Shown: positions 9,210 through 17,621 of the stretch, piece by piece | Layout: the number at the start of each line of letters is the position of its first letter | How positions within the stretch are numbered: the first letter of the stretch is position 1 | Source: Xanthomonas campestris pv. badrii | GTDB taxonomy: Bacteria; Pseudomonadota; Gammaproteobacteria; Xanthomonadales; Xanthomonadaceae | DNA: 64,000 bases | Assembly: GCF_012848175.1 (NCBI RefSeq) | Contig: NZ_CP051651.1 | Span: forward strand, 1,240,001 to 1,304,000 | Direction: 5' to 3' | Notes under the pieces: model-generated | Told to the model about the DNA's origin: nothing | Databases searched by the model: none | What the model saw: only the letters and a program-made list of their open reading frames with translations | Made by a program: the position numbers and the translations under genes

Positions 9210-11165
9210 TCAGCCCTTCTGCGCTGCAATCCAGCGCTGGATCTTTTCCTGCAGGATGTCCAGCGGCACCGAGCCGTCCTTGAGCACTTCGGTATGGAAG
9301 GCGCGCACGTCAAAGCGCGGCCCCAGCTCGCGCTGCGCCTGCTCGCGTAGCTGGGCGATCTTCATCTCGCCCACCTTGTAGGCCAGCGCCTGGCCGGGGA
9401 TGGCCATGTAGCGGTCGACTTCGGCCTCGGCATCGGTGCGGCTCATCGCCGAGTTGTCGAGCATGTAGTCGATGGCCTGGGTGCGGGTCCAGCCCTTGCT
9501 GTGTAGGCCAGTATCGGCCACCAGCCGGATCGAGCGCCACAGCGCGTTCTGCAGGTAGCCGTAGTAGTTGTACGGGTCCTGATACAGCCCCAGCTCGCGC
9601 CCCAGCGATTCGGCGTACAGCCCCCAGCCTTCGATGTAGGCGGTCTCGCCGCCCAGGCGGCGGAACTTGGGCAGGTCGGTCAGTTGTTGCTGTAGCCCGA
9701 GCTGGTAGTGGTGCCCGGGAATGGCTTCGTGCAGGTACAGGCTCTCTGCTTCCCAGGTCTTGCGCGAGGGCAGGTCGGAGGTGTTGACGTAAAAGATGCC
9801 CGGCGTGTTGCCCGTGCTGCCATTGACGACGGGGCGCATGTACGAGCCGCTGGCGGCGGACTGCGCGCGCTGCGGTTCCACCGCACGCACTTCCAGCTCC
9901 GGGATGCCCTGCAGCGCGAACAGGCGCGGCACCGCGGCCTGCACGCGGCCCTGCAGGCCGCGGTAATAGCCCAGCAGCTCGGTCTCGCTGCGGAAGCCAA
10001 AGCGCTTGTCGGTCTGCATGAACTTGTAGAACTTGGGCAGGCTGCCGCGGAACTTGACCTGTTTGGTCAGCGCCTGGATCTCGCCCTGCAGGCGCGCCAC
10101 TTCGTCCAGCCCGATCTGGTGGATCTGCTCCGGGCTCAGGTCCGAGGTAGTGCTCTGGCGCACGTCGTAGGCGTACCACGCCGCGCCACCGGGCAGTGCT
10201 GCCAGGCCATCGCTGTCGCGGCAGGCCGGCAGGTACTCGGTGGCGATGAAGCCGCGCAGCGCGCGATACGCCGGCAGGATGCGCCCCTCGATCAGCCGCT
10301 TGTACTCGGCGGTGAGGCGCTGCTTCTCCGCCTCGGGCATATCGGCCGGCAGGTTGCGGATCGGCCCCCAGAACAGGCTGTCTTCGGCGGTGCGCGCAAT
10401 GATCGCATCCAGCTGCGGCAGCACCTTCTGCATCAGCACCTTGGGCTGCACCACGCCGGCCTGCATGCCGGCGCGCATATTGGCGATGGCCTGGTCGAAC
10501 AGGTCGGGGATGCCCAGCGCGCGCCGCGACCAGTTGTCGTAGTCCTTGACCGTCTTGAACGGTTGCGCGCCGGTGCCCGAGCCCAGCACCACCGCGATGC
10601 TGGCGATGTTGTAGAACTGGTTGATCGGCAGCATCCAGCTGGGGAACTGCTCGGCCGCCAGCGCGCTGCGCGCATCGCGTACGAAGATCTGGTAGCTGAG
10701 CAGGTCCTGGCCGCTCAGGCCGTCCGGGCCCAGCGCTTCGGCCTTGCCCAGCCACAGCACGGTGAAATCGTGCGATTGCTGGCGGAACGCCGGCGACAGG
10801 AAGTTGGGCAGCTGGTCGTTGTAGCGGCTCTCGCCCTGGAAGGTGGCCTGCAGCGGATTGAGCTTGAGCGAGGCATCCCAGTACTGGTCGTAGAGCAGGT
10901 TGAGTTGCTGTGCCTTGGTCAGCATCACCGGCGCGGCCACGGCGCGCGGCCTGGCCTTGGCGGTCTTGCTGCCCTTGCCGCTCTGGGCGGCCTTGCTGCT
11001 TCTGGCCGGCTTGGTGGTCTTCCTGGCCTTGCTCGCCTTCGCGCGCGTTTGCGTGGTCTGTGCCTTGGCGGTCTTCTTCTTGGCCGCATCGGCAGGCGCT
11101 GCCACTGACAGGCTCAACACGGCGGCCAGCGCCAGCGACAGCAGGCGGGAAAAGCTAAGGGGCAT
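9210..11165 (-). CDS. Secreted DUF885-family putative metallopeptidase
   Basis: A 651-residue protein. A signal peptide (residues 1-27, ending SVAAPADA) is followed by a Lys/Ala/Thr-rich segment of about 50 residues with repeated KA and KT pairs, much like a histone H1 tail. The DUF885 domain fills the rest. It contains HEAIPGHH near residue 505, the HExxxGH-type motif of this zinc peptidase-like family, with the downstream Glu in ETAYIEGWGLYAE. The activity is predicted, not proven. The start at 11165 gives the best signal peptide. The basic tail is odd for an exported protein. Confidence 0.82.
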   Translation of the reverse strand: MPLSFSRLLSLALAAVLSLSVAAPADAAKKKTAKAQTTQTRAKASKARKTTKPARSSKAAQSGKGSKTAKARPRAVAAPVMLTKAQQLNLLYDQYWDASLKLNPLQATFQGESRYNDQLPNFLSPAFRQQSHDFTVLWLGKAEALGPDGLSGQDLLSYQIFVRDARSALAAEQFPSWMLPINQFYNIASIAVVLGSGTGAQPFKTVKDYDNWSRRALGIPDLFDQAIANMRAGMQAGVVQPKVLMQKVLPQLDAIIARTAEDSLFWGPIRNLPADMPEAEKQRLTAEYKRLIEGRILPAYRALRGFIATEYLPACRDSDGLAALPGGAAWYAYDVRQSTTSDLSPEQIHQIGLDEVARLQGEIQALTKQVKFRGSLPKFYKFMQTDKRFGFRSETELLGYYRGLQGRVQAAVPRLFALQGIPELEVRAVEPQRAQSAASGSYMRPVVNGSTGNTPGIFYVNTSDLPSRKTWEAESLYLHEAIPGHHYQLGLQQQLTDLPKFRRLGGETAYIEGWGLYAESLGRELGLYQDPYNYYGYLQNALWRSIRLVADTGLHSKGWTRTQAIDYMLDNSAMSRTDAEAEVDRYMAIPGQALAYKVGEMKIAQLREQAQRELGPRFDVRAFHTEVLKDGSVPLDILQEKIQRWIAAQKG

Positions 11166-11360
11166 TACCGGCTCCGGAAACAAGCGAGCGGGGAGCTTGC
11201 CCGATCTGCACCGTGAGAGCCACCCACCGGGGACGGAGCGCCTATCGGCAATTCATGCAAGGCGCCGTCCGGCGCGCCGTCGGTCCGGCATGGTGCAACG
11301 CGGCATTGGGCAGAGGCCAAGTCCATCGGGCGCCGCCGCCGCGCCTGCCACCGCGCCCGC

Positions 11361-12137
11361 TCAATCGGCGGCGGCTTCCTCGCGCAGCTGTGCGGCCCGC
11401 TCGGCGCCCAGGTAGGCGCCGATGCCGCGGCGCGCCAGATACAGCAACGGGATCAGGGCCACGGCAAAGCCCATCTTGTAGACGTAGTTGAGCGTGCTCA
11501 CCGCCAGGAACTGATCCATCGACCAGTGCTGGGGTCCGAGCACGAAGGCGATGTAGATCACCACGAAGCTGTCCACCAGCTGCGAGACCGCGGTGGAGCC
11601 GGTGGCGCGCAGCCACACGTGCTTTTCGCCAGTGACGCGGCGGATGCGGTGGAACACCGACACATCGATCAACTGGCCGAACAGGAACGCCACCAGCGAG
11701 CCACCGATGGTCCACAGCCCCTGTCCGAACACCGCCGCGAACGCGGCCTGGTAGTCCGGCACACCCTGGCTCTGCGCGGCGGTGACCCACCAGCCGGCGG
11801 GGGCCAAGGCGATGGCGGCAAACGCAAACACGAACCCATAGCCGATCAGCGCCACCGCCACCCACGAGATGAAACGCACCCCGCGGCTGCCGAAGAACTC
11901 GTTGATGGTGTCGGTCATGATGAACACCACCGGCCACAACAAGGTGCCGGCGGTGAAACTGAGCGAGCCGGTCTGGCCGAACAGGTTCCAGTTCAGCGGC
12001 GCGATGCCCAGGGTGTCTTCCAGCGCGAAGATCTTGACCCCGATGAACTCGGCCAGCGCGGCGTTGACGCAGAAGAACGCGGCCAGCGCAATGAACAGGC
12101 GTACCGCACGATCGTCGAGGGTACGCACCTGTGTCAT
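11361..12137 (-). CDS. yhhQ: Queuosine precursor transporter (YhhQ family)
   Basis: A 258-residue inner-membrane protein with six to seven hydrophobic segments. The signature VFIMTDTINEFFGSRGVRFISW and the later FLFGQLIDVSVFHRIRRVTG...STAVSQLVDSFVV match the VUT/YhhQ family, which imports preQ0/preQ1 for queuosine tRNA modification. Conserved Asp and Asn residues in TDTINE and QLID are present. It begins 4 bp after the DUF502 gene stops, so both are likely co-transcribed. Confidence 0.88.
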   Translation of the reverse strand: MTQVRTLDDRAVRLFIALAAFFCVNAALAEFIGVKIFALEDTLGIAPLNWNLFGQTGSLSFTAGTLLWPVVFIMTDTINEFFGSRGVRFISWVAVALIGYGFVFAFAAIALAPAGWWVTAAQSQGVPDYQAAFAAVFGQGLWTIGGSLVAFLFGQLIDVSVFHRIRRVTGEKHVWLRATGSTAVSQLVDSFVVIYIAFVLGPQHWSMDQFLAVSTLNYVYKMGFAVALIPLLYLARRGIGAYLGAERAAQLREEAAAD

Positions 12138-12141
12138 GGTC

Positions 12142-12822
12142 TCAGCGATCCGCAGTCCGGGTGAAGGGCACCGATTCCGGCGCCACTGCGCCGCCGGAAA
12201 TGATGAAACTCATCGCCTGGTCCACGCTCCAGTCGGTGGGCGTGAGCAGTTCCACCGGCACGATTTCCAGGTAACCGGAGGTGGGGTTGGGCGTGGTAGG
12301 CACGTAGACTGCGGCCAGCTCTCGGCCGGTACCGTGTTCCTTGATCACGCGGGTGACCAGGCCCACCGACTTCATGTCCCGATGCGGGAAGTCGATCAGC
12401 ACCACGCGCTGGGTGCTGCCCGGTTGTGTCTGCAGGATATCCAGCAGCTTGCGCGCGCTGTCGTAGACCACGCTGGCCAGCGGGATGCGCCGCATGATCG
12501 CCTCGAACCAGCGTAGCAGGCGCTGGCCGATCACCCGCCGACTCAGGATGCCGACGAACAGGATCGCCGCCACCGTGGCGACCAGGGCGATGGTGTTCTG
12601 CACCCACAGCGCCTTGATCCAGCCCAGGTAATCCGGAAACGAGGCGGCGATGCGTTCGGACAGCGGCACCACCCAGGGGCTGCTGATACCGGAGAGCAAC
12701 GCGAAGACGAACTTCACCACCACCCAGGTCAGCCAGACCGGCAGCAGGGTGAGCAACCCGGTCAGGAAGACGCGCTGCAGGGAAGGTCGGGCGTGCGGAG
12801 TGGGGGATTCGGACATCGGCAT
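12142..12822 (-). CDS. DUF502 inner-membrane protein
   Basis: A 226-residue protein with two N-terminal membrane helices (about residues 17-45 and 72-95). A soluble C-terminal domain follows with the family phrases RIPLASVVYDSARKLLDIL and VYVPTTPNPTSGYLEIVP. DUF502 proteins are widespread and their role is not established. Two ATGs are possible (12822 and 12816). The first ten residues (MPMSESPTPH) overlap GGGGATT-type repeat-like DNA at 12799-12813, and a full repeat arm lies just upstream at 12860-12887. The yhhQ-like gene follows after 4 bp. Confidence 0.82.
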   Translation of the reverse strand: MPMSESPTPHARPSLQRVFLTGLLTLLPVWLTWVVVKFVFALLSGISSPWVVPLSERIAASFPDYLGWIKALWVQNTIALVATVAAILFVGILSRRVIGQRLLRWFEAIMRRIPLASVVYDSARKLLDILQTQPGSTQRVVLIDFPHRDMKSVGLVTRVIKEHGTGRELAAVYVPTTPNPTSGYLEIVPVELLTPTDWSVDQAMSFIISGGAVAPESVPFTRTADR

Positions 12823-13070
12823 AGTGTAGGCATTCGGCCGCGCTCGGTGGAGGCGGGGCGGGGATTGGGGAGTGGGCATTCGGGATTGGTAAACGCGCTC
12901 ACTCACTGTCGGACTGCCGCGCTCGGTCGGTGCTGCGGGAACTGCAACTGCCGGGCAGAGGCGGTTGCAGTGTCAGTGGCGCCGGCAAAGGCAAGGGCAA
13001 AGGCAAGGGCTCTCCCTTCTCCCGCCGGGAGAAGGTGGCGCGTAGCGCCGGATGAGGGTACGGCCGCCAC
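12823..13070. repeat. Repeat-rich intergenic region between DUF502 gene and next gene
   Basis: Four heptads of GGGGATT/GGGCATT type lie at 12860-12887. A 12-bp unit GGCAAAGGCAAG is repeated just over twice at 12984-13010. A REP-like palindrome with the CTTCTCCC...GGGAGAAGG core and the GGATGAGGGTACGG tail lies at 13014-13064. Confidence 0.7.
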
Positions 13071-13300
13071 TGCTATCCGCAACCCCGCCTTCCCAACTCC
13101 GCTGCCTGAAAAACGGCAGGCGATCGCCAACGTCCGCTGTCCTTGCCCGGACATTGCGCGGGCGTGTGATTCAATCGGTTGCCGCTGCGTTTGCCTGCCT
13201 AAAGAACGCAATGTCGATACGTGGACGCGTTTTCGTCCACCTGTCGCGGGGCTGCGCCGATGGCACTAAGATGCATAGCTTCCCAGGGATGGATGTGCAC

Positions 13301-14656
13301 ATGCTTGCCAAGTTCCTCAAGACCGCCTTGCTCGGTGTGTGCATCCTGCTTGCGGTAGTGGCGGCGCTGTATGCCGTCTCCCAACGTTGGCCCATTCCCG
13401 ATGCACAGCGGCAGGCGCTGGCACAGCTGCGTCAACCGCTGCCGCCGTTGCGTGGGCCCAATATGTTTGTGGCGCTGTGGTCGCTGTCCTACGCGGTTCC
13501 GGACGCGCAGCGCGAGACCGTGCTGGCCCAGGACGTGGAACGCCTGAATCGGCTGCCACGGCAGGCGCCGTTTCGCAGTGCCGTCGCGGACTATCCGCGC
13601 CTGCCGAGCTGGCCAGCCACCGCGCCAGCGCTGTGCAATGCCAGCGCTGGCGGATGTTTGCAGCGCGTGCGCGAACAACCGCAGGCCTATGCCGATGCGC
13701 TGGCCGCGCAGGCGCCGATGCTGAGCAGGATGCGGGCATTGGCCGACTACACCGACTACCGCAGCCCGTTCCGGCCACGCGCCGACATGACCTTGCCCGA
13801 GCTGCCGCGGATGCCGCTGTCGATGACCGCCAGCGCACTGGATTTCGTCCAGGGGCGTACCGCCCAGGCCTTGAGCGATGTCTGCGCCAGCGCGCAGGTT
13901 GCCCGGGTGCTGCTGCGTAGCGGCGACAACCTGGCGGTCACGATGATCGGCGCGGCGATGCTGCGCGGCAACGCGCAGCTGTTTGCAGACATGCTGGCCG
14001 AGTTGCCGGCGCAGCCGCCGCTGCCTGCGCAGTGCACCGCGGCATTCGCACCGGCGGCGATGGAAGAGATCTCGCTGTGCAATGCGCTGCGCGGCGAATC
14101 GCGCTTGGTGTTTTCGATGCTGCAGGACGCATCCGTCCAGGAGGGCGATCGCGACTGGCTGGATCGCATTTCGCCACGACTATTGGACCGCGAGCGCACC
14201 CAGGCGCTGCTGGCACCGACCTTTACCTGGGCCTGCAGCGCACCGGTGCGGGCAGTGCTGGCGCAGGATCAGGCGCTGCCGCCTGGCATGGTGGCAACGC
14301 CCGACACGGCCACGGTGGCTTGCGTGGCCAATGCCACCGGCTGCCTGTTGGTCAGCGTGGCGCGTTTCGACCATGCCGATTACCAGCACAAGCTGCAGGA
14401 CACTGCCGCGGCAGTGCGTGTGGTGAGCGCCCTGCTGTGGTTGCGCGATCGCCCCGCCGATACCCGGCCGCTTGCGCAGCGACTTGCCGAGCTGCCGCCT
14501 GCCTTGCGCGGACAGGCGCGCCCACTGCAGGCCGACGGCGATGGCAAGCATCTGACCGTCGCCCGGTACGCCCGACGCGAGGATGGTGCCGCAGACGATC
14601 GCTGGCCAGTGCCGGCCAGCCGGCTTGCCGAGCGCGCGAGCACGACGATCCAGTAG
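13301..14656 (+). CDS. Hypothetical membrane-anchored protein
   Basis: A protein of about 451 residues with one N-terminal hydrophobic helix (LKTALLGVCILLAVVAALYAV). The helix is followed by a large Ala/Arg-rich, probably helical, periplasmic domain with several cysteines (CNASAGGC, DVCASAQ, QCTAAF, ISLCN, CVANATGC). I do not recognise a family. Starts at 13271, 13289 and 13301 are all in frame. I prefer 13301 because an AGGG/GGATG stretch lies at a workable distance and the helix then starts at once. It stands alone between repeat DNA and a convergent gene. Confidence 0.65.
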   Translation: MLAKFLKTALLGVCILLAVVAALYAVSQRWPIPDAQRQALAQLRQPLPPLRGPNMFVALWSLSYAVPDAQRETVLAQDVERLNRLPRQAPFRSAVADYPRLPSWPATAPALCNASAGGCLQRVREQPQAYADALAAQAPMLSRMRALADYTDYRSPFRPRADMTLPELPRMPLSMTASALDFVQGRTAQALSDVCASAQVARVLLRSGDNLAVTMIGAAMLRGNAQLFADMLAELPAQPPLPAQCTAAFAPAAMEEISLCNALRGESRLVFSMLQDASVQEGDRDWLDRISPRLLDRERTQALLAPTFTWACSAPVRAVLAQDQALPPGMVATPDTATVACVANATGCLLVSVARFDHADYQHKLQDTAAAVRVVSALLWLRDRPADTRPLAQRLAELPPALRGQARPLQADGDGKHLTVARYARREDGAADDRWPVPASRLAERASTTIQ

Positions 14657-14835
14657 TGCCGCGACGCGTCAGCTGCATGGCGCATGCCTCAGCTGGCGAG
14701 TGGAGCCTGAGGGCACGCCCTGGTCCGCCAGCAGCGCCCCGGAGCTTCATGGCCGAACCGGTGCGATCGCCTCGAGGCGCAAGGCGTGCGCGCCGCCGTC
14801 ACCGCGCCCACGGCAGTGGTGACGCCGAAACGCAA

Positions 14836-14865
14836 CATGCCGCGTCCCTGACAGGACGCGGCATG
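14836..14865 (-). terminator. Hairpin downstream of the alginate-export-like gene
   Basis: A perfect 12-bp stem CATGCCGCGTCC/GGACGCGGCATG has a 6-nt loop, 36 bp past the stop of the minus-strand gene. No long T-run follows, so it is only a probable terminator. Confidence 0.55.
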
Positions 14866-14900
14866 TGGATGTGTCGCTGTGCAGGCGCACCGCCGCCTGC

Positions 14901-16454
14901 CTAGAAGCGGAAGTTCAACCAGCCCATCACGAAGGTCGAATCGCCGTAGCCGGCCTTTTCCAGTGCCGGCCCGGCCATCAGGTGCTCGGCGCGGAAGGTC
15001 ACCGACCAGTTCGGGTCGATGTTCCAGGTGGCGTTGATGCGCGGCATGGTGCCGATGCGGCGCTCGCCGGTGCTCTGCGTGCGTGCATAGGCGCGCGCCT
15101 GGTTGTTGTAGATCGCATCGCTGGTGGTCTGGCGCCACAGCGTTTCCCATTCCAGGTTCACGGTGATCTTGGAGGTGGGCGAGAAGGTGAACGTCGGCGC
15201 GGCGGTGACCAGGTTCACCGGGCCGAAGAACGTGGCCCAGCTGAAGTAGATCGTATTGCCGTACAGGAAGTTGTTGTTGCGCAGCGTGCCGGTGCCGGAG
15301 GTGCCACCGCCGCCGGAGGCGATTTCGCTGTGGAAGCCCAGACGCGGCTTCCAGCCGGTGTCGCTCAGCGACCAGGCATTGGAGGTGCTGGCCATGTAGG
15401 CACGCAGATCGCGCCCGCCGTAGCTGCCGCGTTGCACGGTCACGAACGAGTCGGTGCGCAGCTTGCCCACGTTGCCCCACAGCCGCAGGCCGTAGTAATT
15501 GCGGTGTTCTTCGGCGGTCTGGCGGCCCCACACCTGGTTGTCGTTGCGGAACTGATAGAAGAACGGCTCCAGGTACATCGGCTTGGCGGTCGGCAGGCGA
15601 TAGCCGCCGACCACGCCACGGAAATGCCGCGAACGGTCGATGCGGTCGTCACCCAGGCCTTCGGTGCCATCCAGGTTGAAGTTCAAGTCGAACACGTCCA
15701 CGCGGGTCTTTTCGCCGATGGCCCAGGCGCGCACACCGTTGAAGGTCACGAAGATATCGGTGTTGTCGCGCAGCGCCATCAAGGTGGTGGGGCCGTCGAC
15801 GAACACCTGGCGGCCGACCCGCAGGCCGGTGTCGGCGCCGCCGATGTTGCCCTTCACGTCGAAGAATACCTGCTGCAGGATCGCGTTGTTTTCCTGGGTA
15901 CCGGTCTTGGCGCCTTCGTTGCGCCCATCCAGGCTGCCGTGCGCCAGTTCCGTGTATAGACGGAAGTGCTCGCCCACATGCAGGTCCGCACCGAAGAACG
16001 CGCGGAACAGGTATTGCTGCTGCGAGTGGCTGCCGGGAATCAGCCCCGGATTGGTGATGGTGTTGCTGCGCACGCGTAGCTCGTTGCTGAGAGACACATA
16101 CACATCGCCGTCTTCGCTGAGCGGGATGTACTTGAGCGGATCGAACTTGCTCTTGCGCTTGGATGGATCCTTCAGATACGACCAGTCTTCGGCCCAGCGC
16201 ACCTGCCACATGTTGCCGCCCTGCTTGGCACCCCAACCCTGGGCTTCCTGCGGGTAGCCCTTGGCGGTGGCCGGCGCGGCGGTGACCGGTGCCTTGGCGG
16301 GCTCTGCCACGGCCTGTTCGGCATTGGCTGGTGCAGGCTGCACCTGCGCCAGCGCAAGGCCCGGCAATGCCAACCCAATCGCAAGGCACAGGCGCCGTGT
16401 GGCACCAAAGGAAATATCAGCCATGGCCGGCTGCGCCAAGCGTGTCAGTTGCAT
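14901..16454 (-). CDS. Outer-membrane alginate-export-family beta-barrel
   Basis: A 517-residue protein. The signal peptide ends at about residue 37 (ALPGLALAQ), followed by an Ala/Pro-rich spacer. The rest is built of alternating aromatic beta-strands, with ELRVRSNTITNPG..., FRAFFGADLHVGEHFRLYTELAHG and a C-terminal phenylalanine (MGWLNFRF), the usual barrel insertion signal. The pattern fits the alginate export domain family (AlgE-like), though such porins in Xanthomonas may carry other oligosaccharides or organic solutes. It stands alone between repeat-rich gaps. A shorter start at 16424 (MADISFG) is possible. Confidence 0.78.
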   Translation of the reverse strand: MQLTRLAQPAMADISFGATRRLCLAIGLALPGLALAQVQPAPANAEQAVAEPAKAPVTAAPATAKGYPQEAQGWGAKQGGNMWQVRWAEDWSYLKDPSKRKSKFDPLKYIPLSEDGDVYVSLSNELRVRSNTITNPGLIPGSHSQQQYLFRAFFGADLHVGEHFRLYTELAHGSLDGRNEGAKTGTQENNAILQQVFFDVKGNIGGADTGLRVGRQVFVDGPTTLMALRDNTDIFVTFNGVRAWAIGEKTRVDVFDLNFNLDGTEGLGDDRIDRSRHFRGVVGGYRLPTAKPMYLEPFFYQFRNDNQVWGRQTAEEHRNYYGLRLWGNVGKLRTDSFVTVQRGSYGGRDLRAYMASTSNAWSLSDTGWKPRLGFHSEIASGGGGTSGTGTLRNNNFLYGNTIYFSWATFFGPVNLVTAAPTFTFSPTSKITVNLEWETLWRQTTSDAIYNNQARAYARTQSTGERRIGTMPRINATWNIDPNWSVTFRAEHLMAGPALEKAGYGDSTFVMGWLNFRF

Positions 16455-16829
16455 CGCATTGCCCTATCGAAAATGAAAACCACCTGAGCGAGGTTTATCG
16501 GCACAGGGGGGCGTTGACTGTAGTAGAGCCCCGGCGGAAAGGCAGTAACCCAAAGGTTCTAAGCTCATGAACGCACTGGGGTTTGCGCAGGCGGGCGCTA
16601 GTGGGCGGGGATTGGGGATTCGGCATTGGGGATTCGCAACGGCGGCGCTGCGTTTTTCGGTGGAGCTCGCTGCGATGCCGACACTGCTCAAACAAGCTGG
16701 CGACCGCGGCTTTGTGTTTGTTTTGGCCAATCCCCAATGCCGAATCCCCAATCCCCGCCCATGACTACCGGTACATTCACTATAGCTGGGTTCTACATAG
16801 CATCACCTTCGACCTAGCGGAGATGGCCG
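16455..16829. other. Intergenic region holding a symmetrical repeat element and the padR promoter region
   Basis: No gene is seen. A 158-bp inverted element (16603-16760) fills the middle. Downstream of it, 16770-16815 contains an imperfect dyad CTATAGC...CTACATAG just before padR. This could be a PadR autoregulatory operator, but the support is weak. Confidence 0.55.
16603..16760. repeat. Heptad inverted element with perfect 32-bp arms
   Basis: The 32-bp arm at 16603-16634 starts GGGCGGGGATTGGGGATT and is repeated exactly in inverted orientation at 16729-16760. The arms are 7-bp units of GGGGATT type with a CGGCATT variant. The 94-bp centre has no reading frame of note. The shape resembles a MITE-like or REP-doublet (REPIN-like) unit, but the arms differ from the CTTCTCCC REP family in this window. 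Confidence 0.9.
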
Positions 16830-17192
16830 ATGAGCGAGCCGGATATCCACCTACGCAAATTTCAGAAGGAGCTGAGTGCGGGCACCGTGTCGCTGGCCTT
16901 GCTGGCAGTGCTGGCCCAGGCCGGGGAGCCGCTATACGGCTATTTGATCGCCAAACGGCTGGAGGGGCTGGAGGGCGTGCTCAGCGGCAAACAGAGTGCG
17001 TTGTATCCGGTGCTGCGCAACCTGGAAGGGGCGGGGTTGCTGCAGAGCCATGTCGAGCCATCGGCCTCCGGGCCGCCGCGACGCTATTACCGCATGACCG
17101 AGAGCGGGCGTGACTGCCTGCGCGACTGGACCGCCGCCTGGCGTGCCACCCGTGATTCCGTTGATTCCGTGCTGGAGGGGGCCCACTCATGA
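16830..17192 (+). CDS. PadR-family transcriptional regulator
   Basis: A 120-residue winged-helix protein with the PadR pattern: an N-terminal helix, TVSLALLAVLAQAGEPLYGYLIAKRLE, the wing region GKQSALYPVLRNLEGAGLLQSHVEPSASGPPRRYYRMTESGR, and a short C-terminal helix for dimer formation. Such regulators usually repress a neighbouring membrane-protein or efflux gene. The stop overlaps the next start (ATGA at 17189-17192). That partner gene is decayed here, so the regulator may be an orphan. Confidence 0.9.
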   Translation: MSEPDIHLRKFQKELSAGTVSLALLAVLAQAGEPLYGYLIAKRLEGLEGVLSGKQSALYPVLRNLEGAGLLQSHVEPSASGPPRRYYRMTESGRDCLRDWTAAWRATRDSVDSVLEGAHS

Positions 17193-17490
17193 TGACGAGC
17201 GCATCCCCACGTCCGTTGCCGACCACCCTTCCCGATTATCTGCTGTAGTTGCGCCAGGCGCTGCCCGTCGCAGACCCGGCAATGATCCAGGACGCGCTTT
17301 ACGACGCCGAAGAATATCTGCGTGCCGAACTGGCAGAGCAGCAGGGCAAGAGCGAAGCCGAGGTCATTGCAGGCGTGGCCGGCAGCCACGGGGCGCCCGA
17401 GTGACGCTGCATCTGGCGCGCGGCGTCGGCAAGCTGCACGGCATGTTCGCCAAGCAGTTGCTGGTCAACAGTGGCGATGCTGCCGCGTGA
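17189..17490 (+). pseudogene. Decayed partner of padR (nonsense codon and internal deletion)
   Basis: The frame starts at the ATG overlapping padR and reads MMTSASPRPLPTTLPDYLL, then hits TAG at codon 20 (17246-17248), where a CAG to TAG change is plausible. It continues in the same frame as LRQALPVADPAMIQDALYDAEEYLRAEL and stops at 17402-17404. After a shift of frame, LHLARGVGKLHGMFAKQLLV (up to 17490) looks like the C-terminus of the same kind of protein. This fits a DUF1700-like membrane sensor gene, which commonly follows a PadR gene, that has lost its central membrane part. The family call is inference. Confidence 0.65.
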
Positions 17491-17584
17491 ATGTGCAGCG
17501 CATGGTGTGCGCATGTCTCGACGCGAGGCGACTACCGCCACCTGGATGGCACTGGCTGCGCTGTTGGCCGGTAGCTTCAATACG

Positions 17585-17613
17585 AAAAATCCCCGGTCGA
17601 GCCGGGGATTTTT
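17585..17613. terminator. Bidirectional terminator
   Basis: An AAAAATCCCCGG/CCGGGGATTTTT stem with a 5-nt loop sits 9 bp past the stop of the PHA depolymerase gene on the minus strand. T-runs on both strands let it serve both sides. Confidence 0.88.
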
Positions 17614-17621
17614 CTCTCGGA

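Noticed and set aside
16571..17113. Plus-strand open frame of 176 codons before padR
   Set aside because: It crosses the inverted element and then padR out of frame; PadR itself explains the coding signal.
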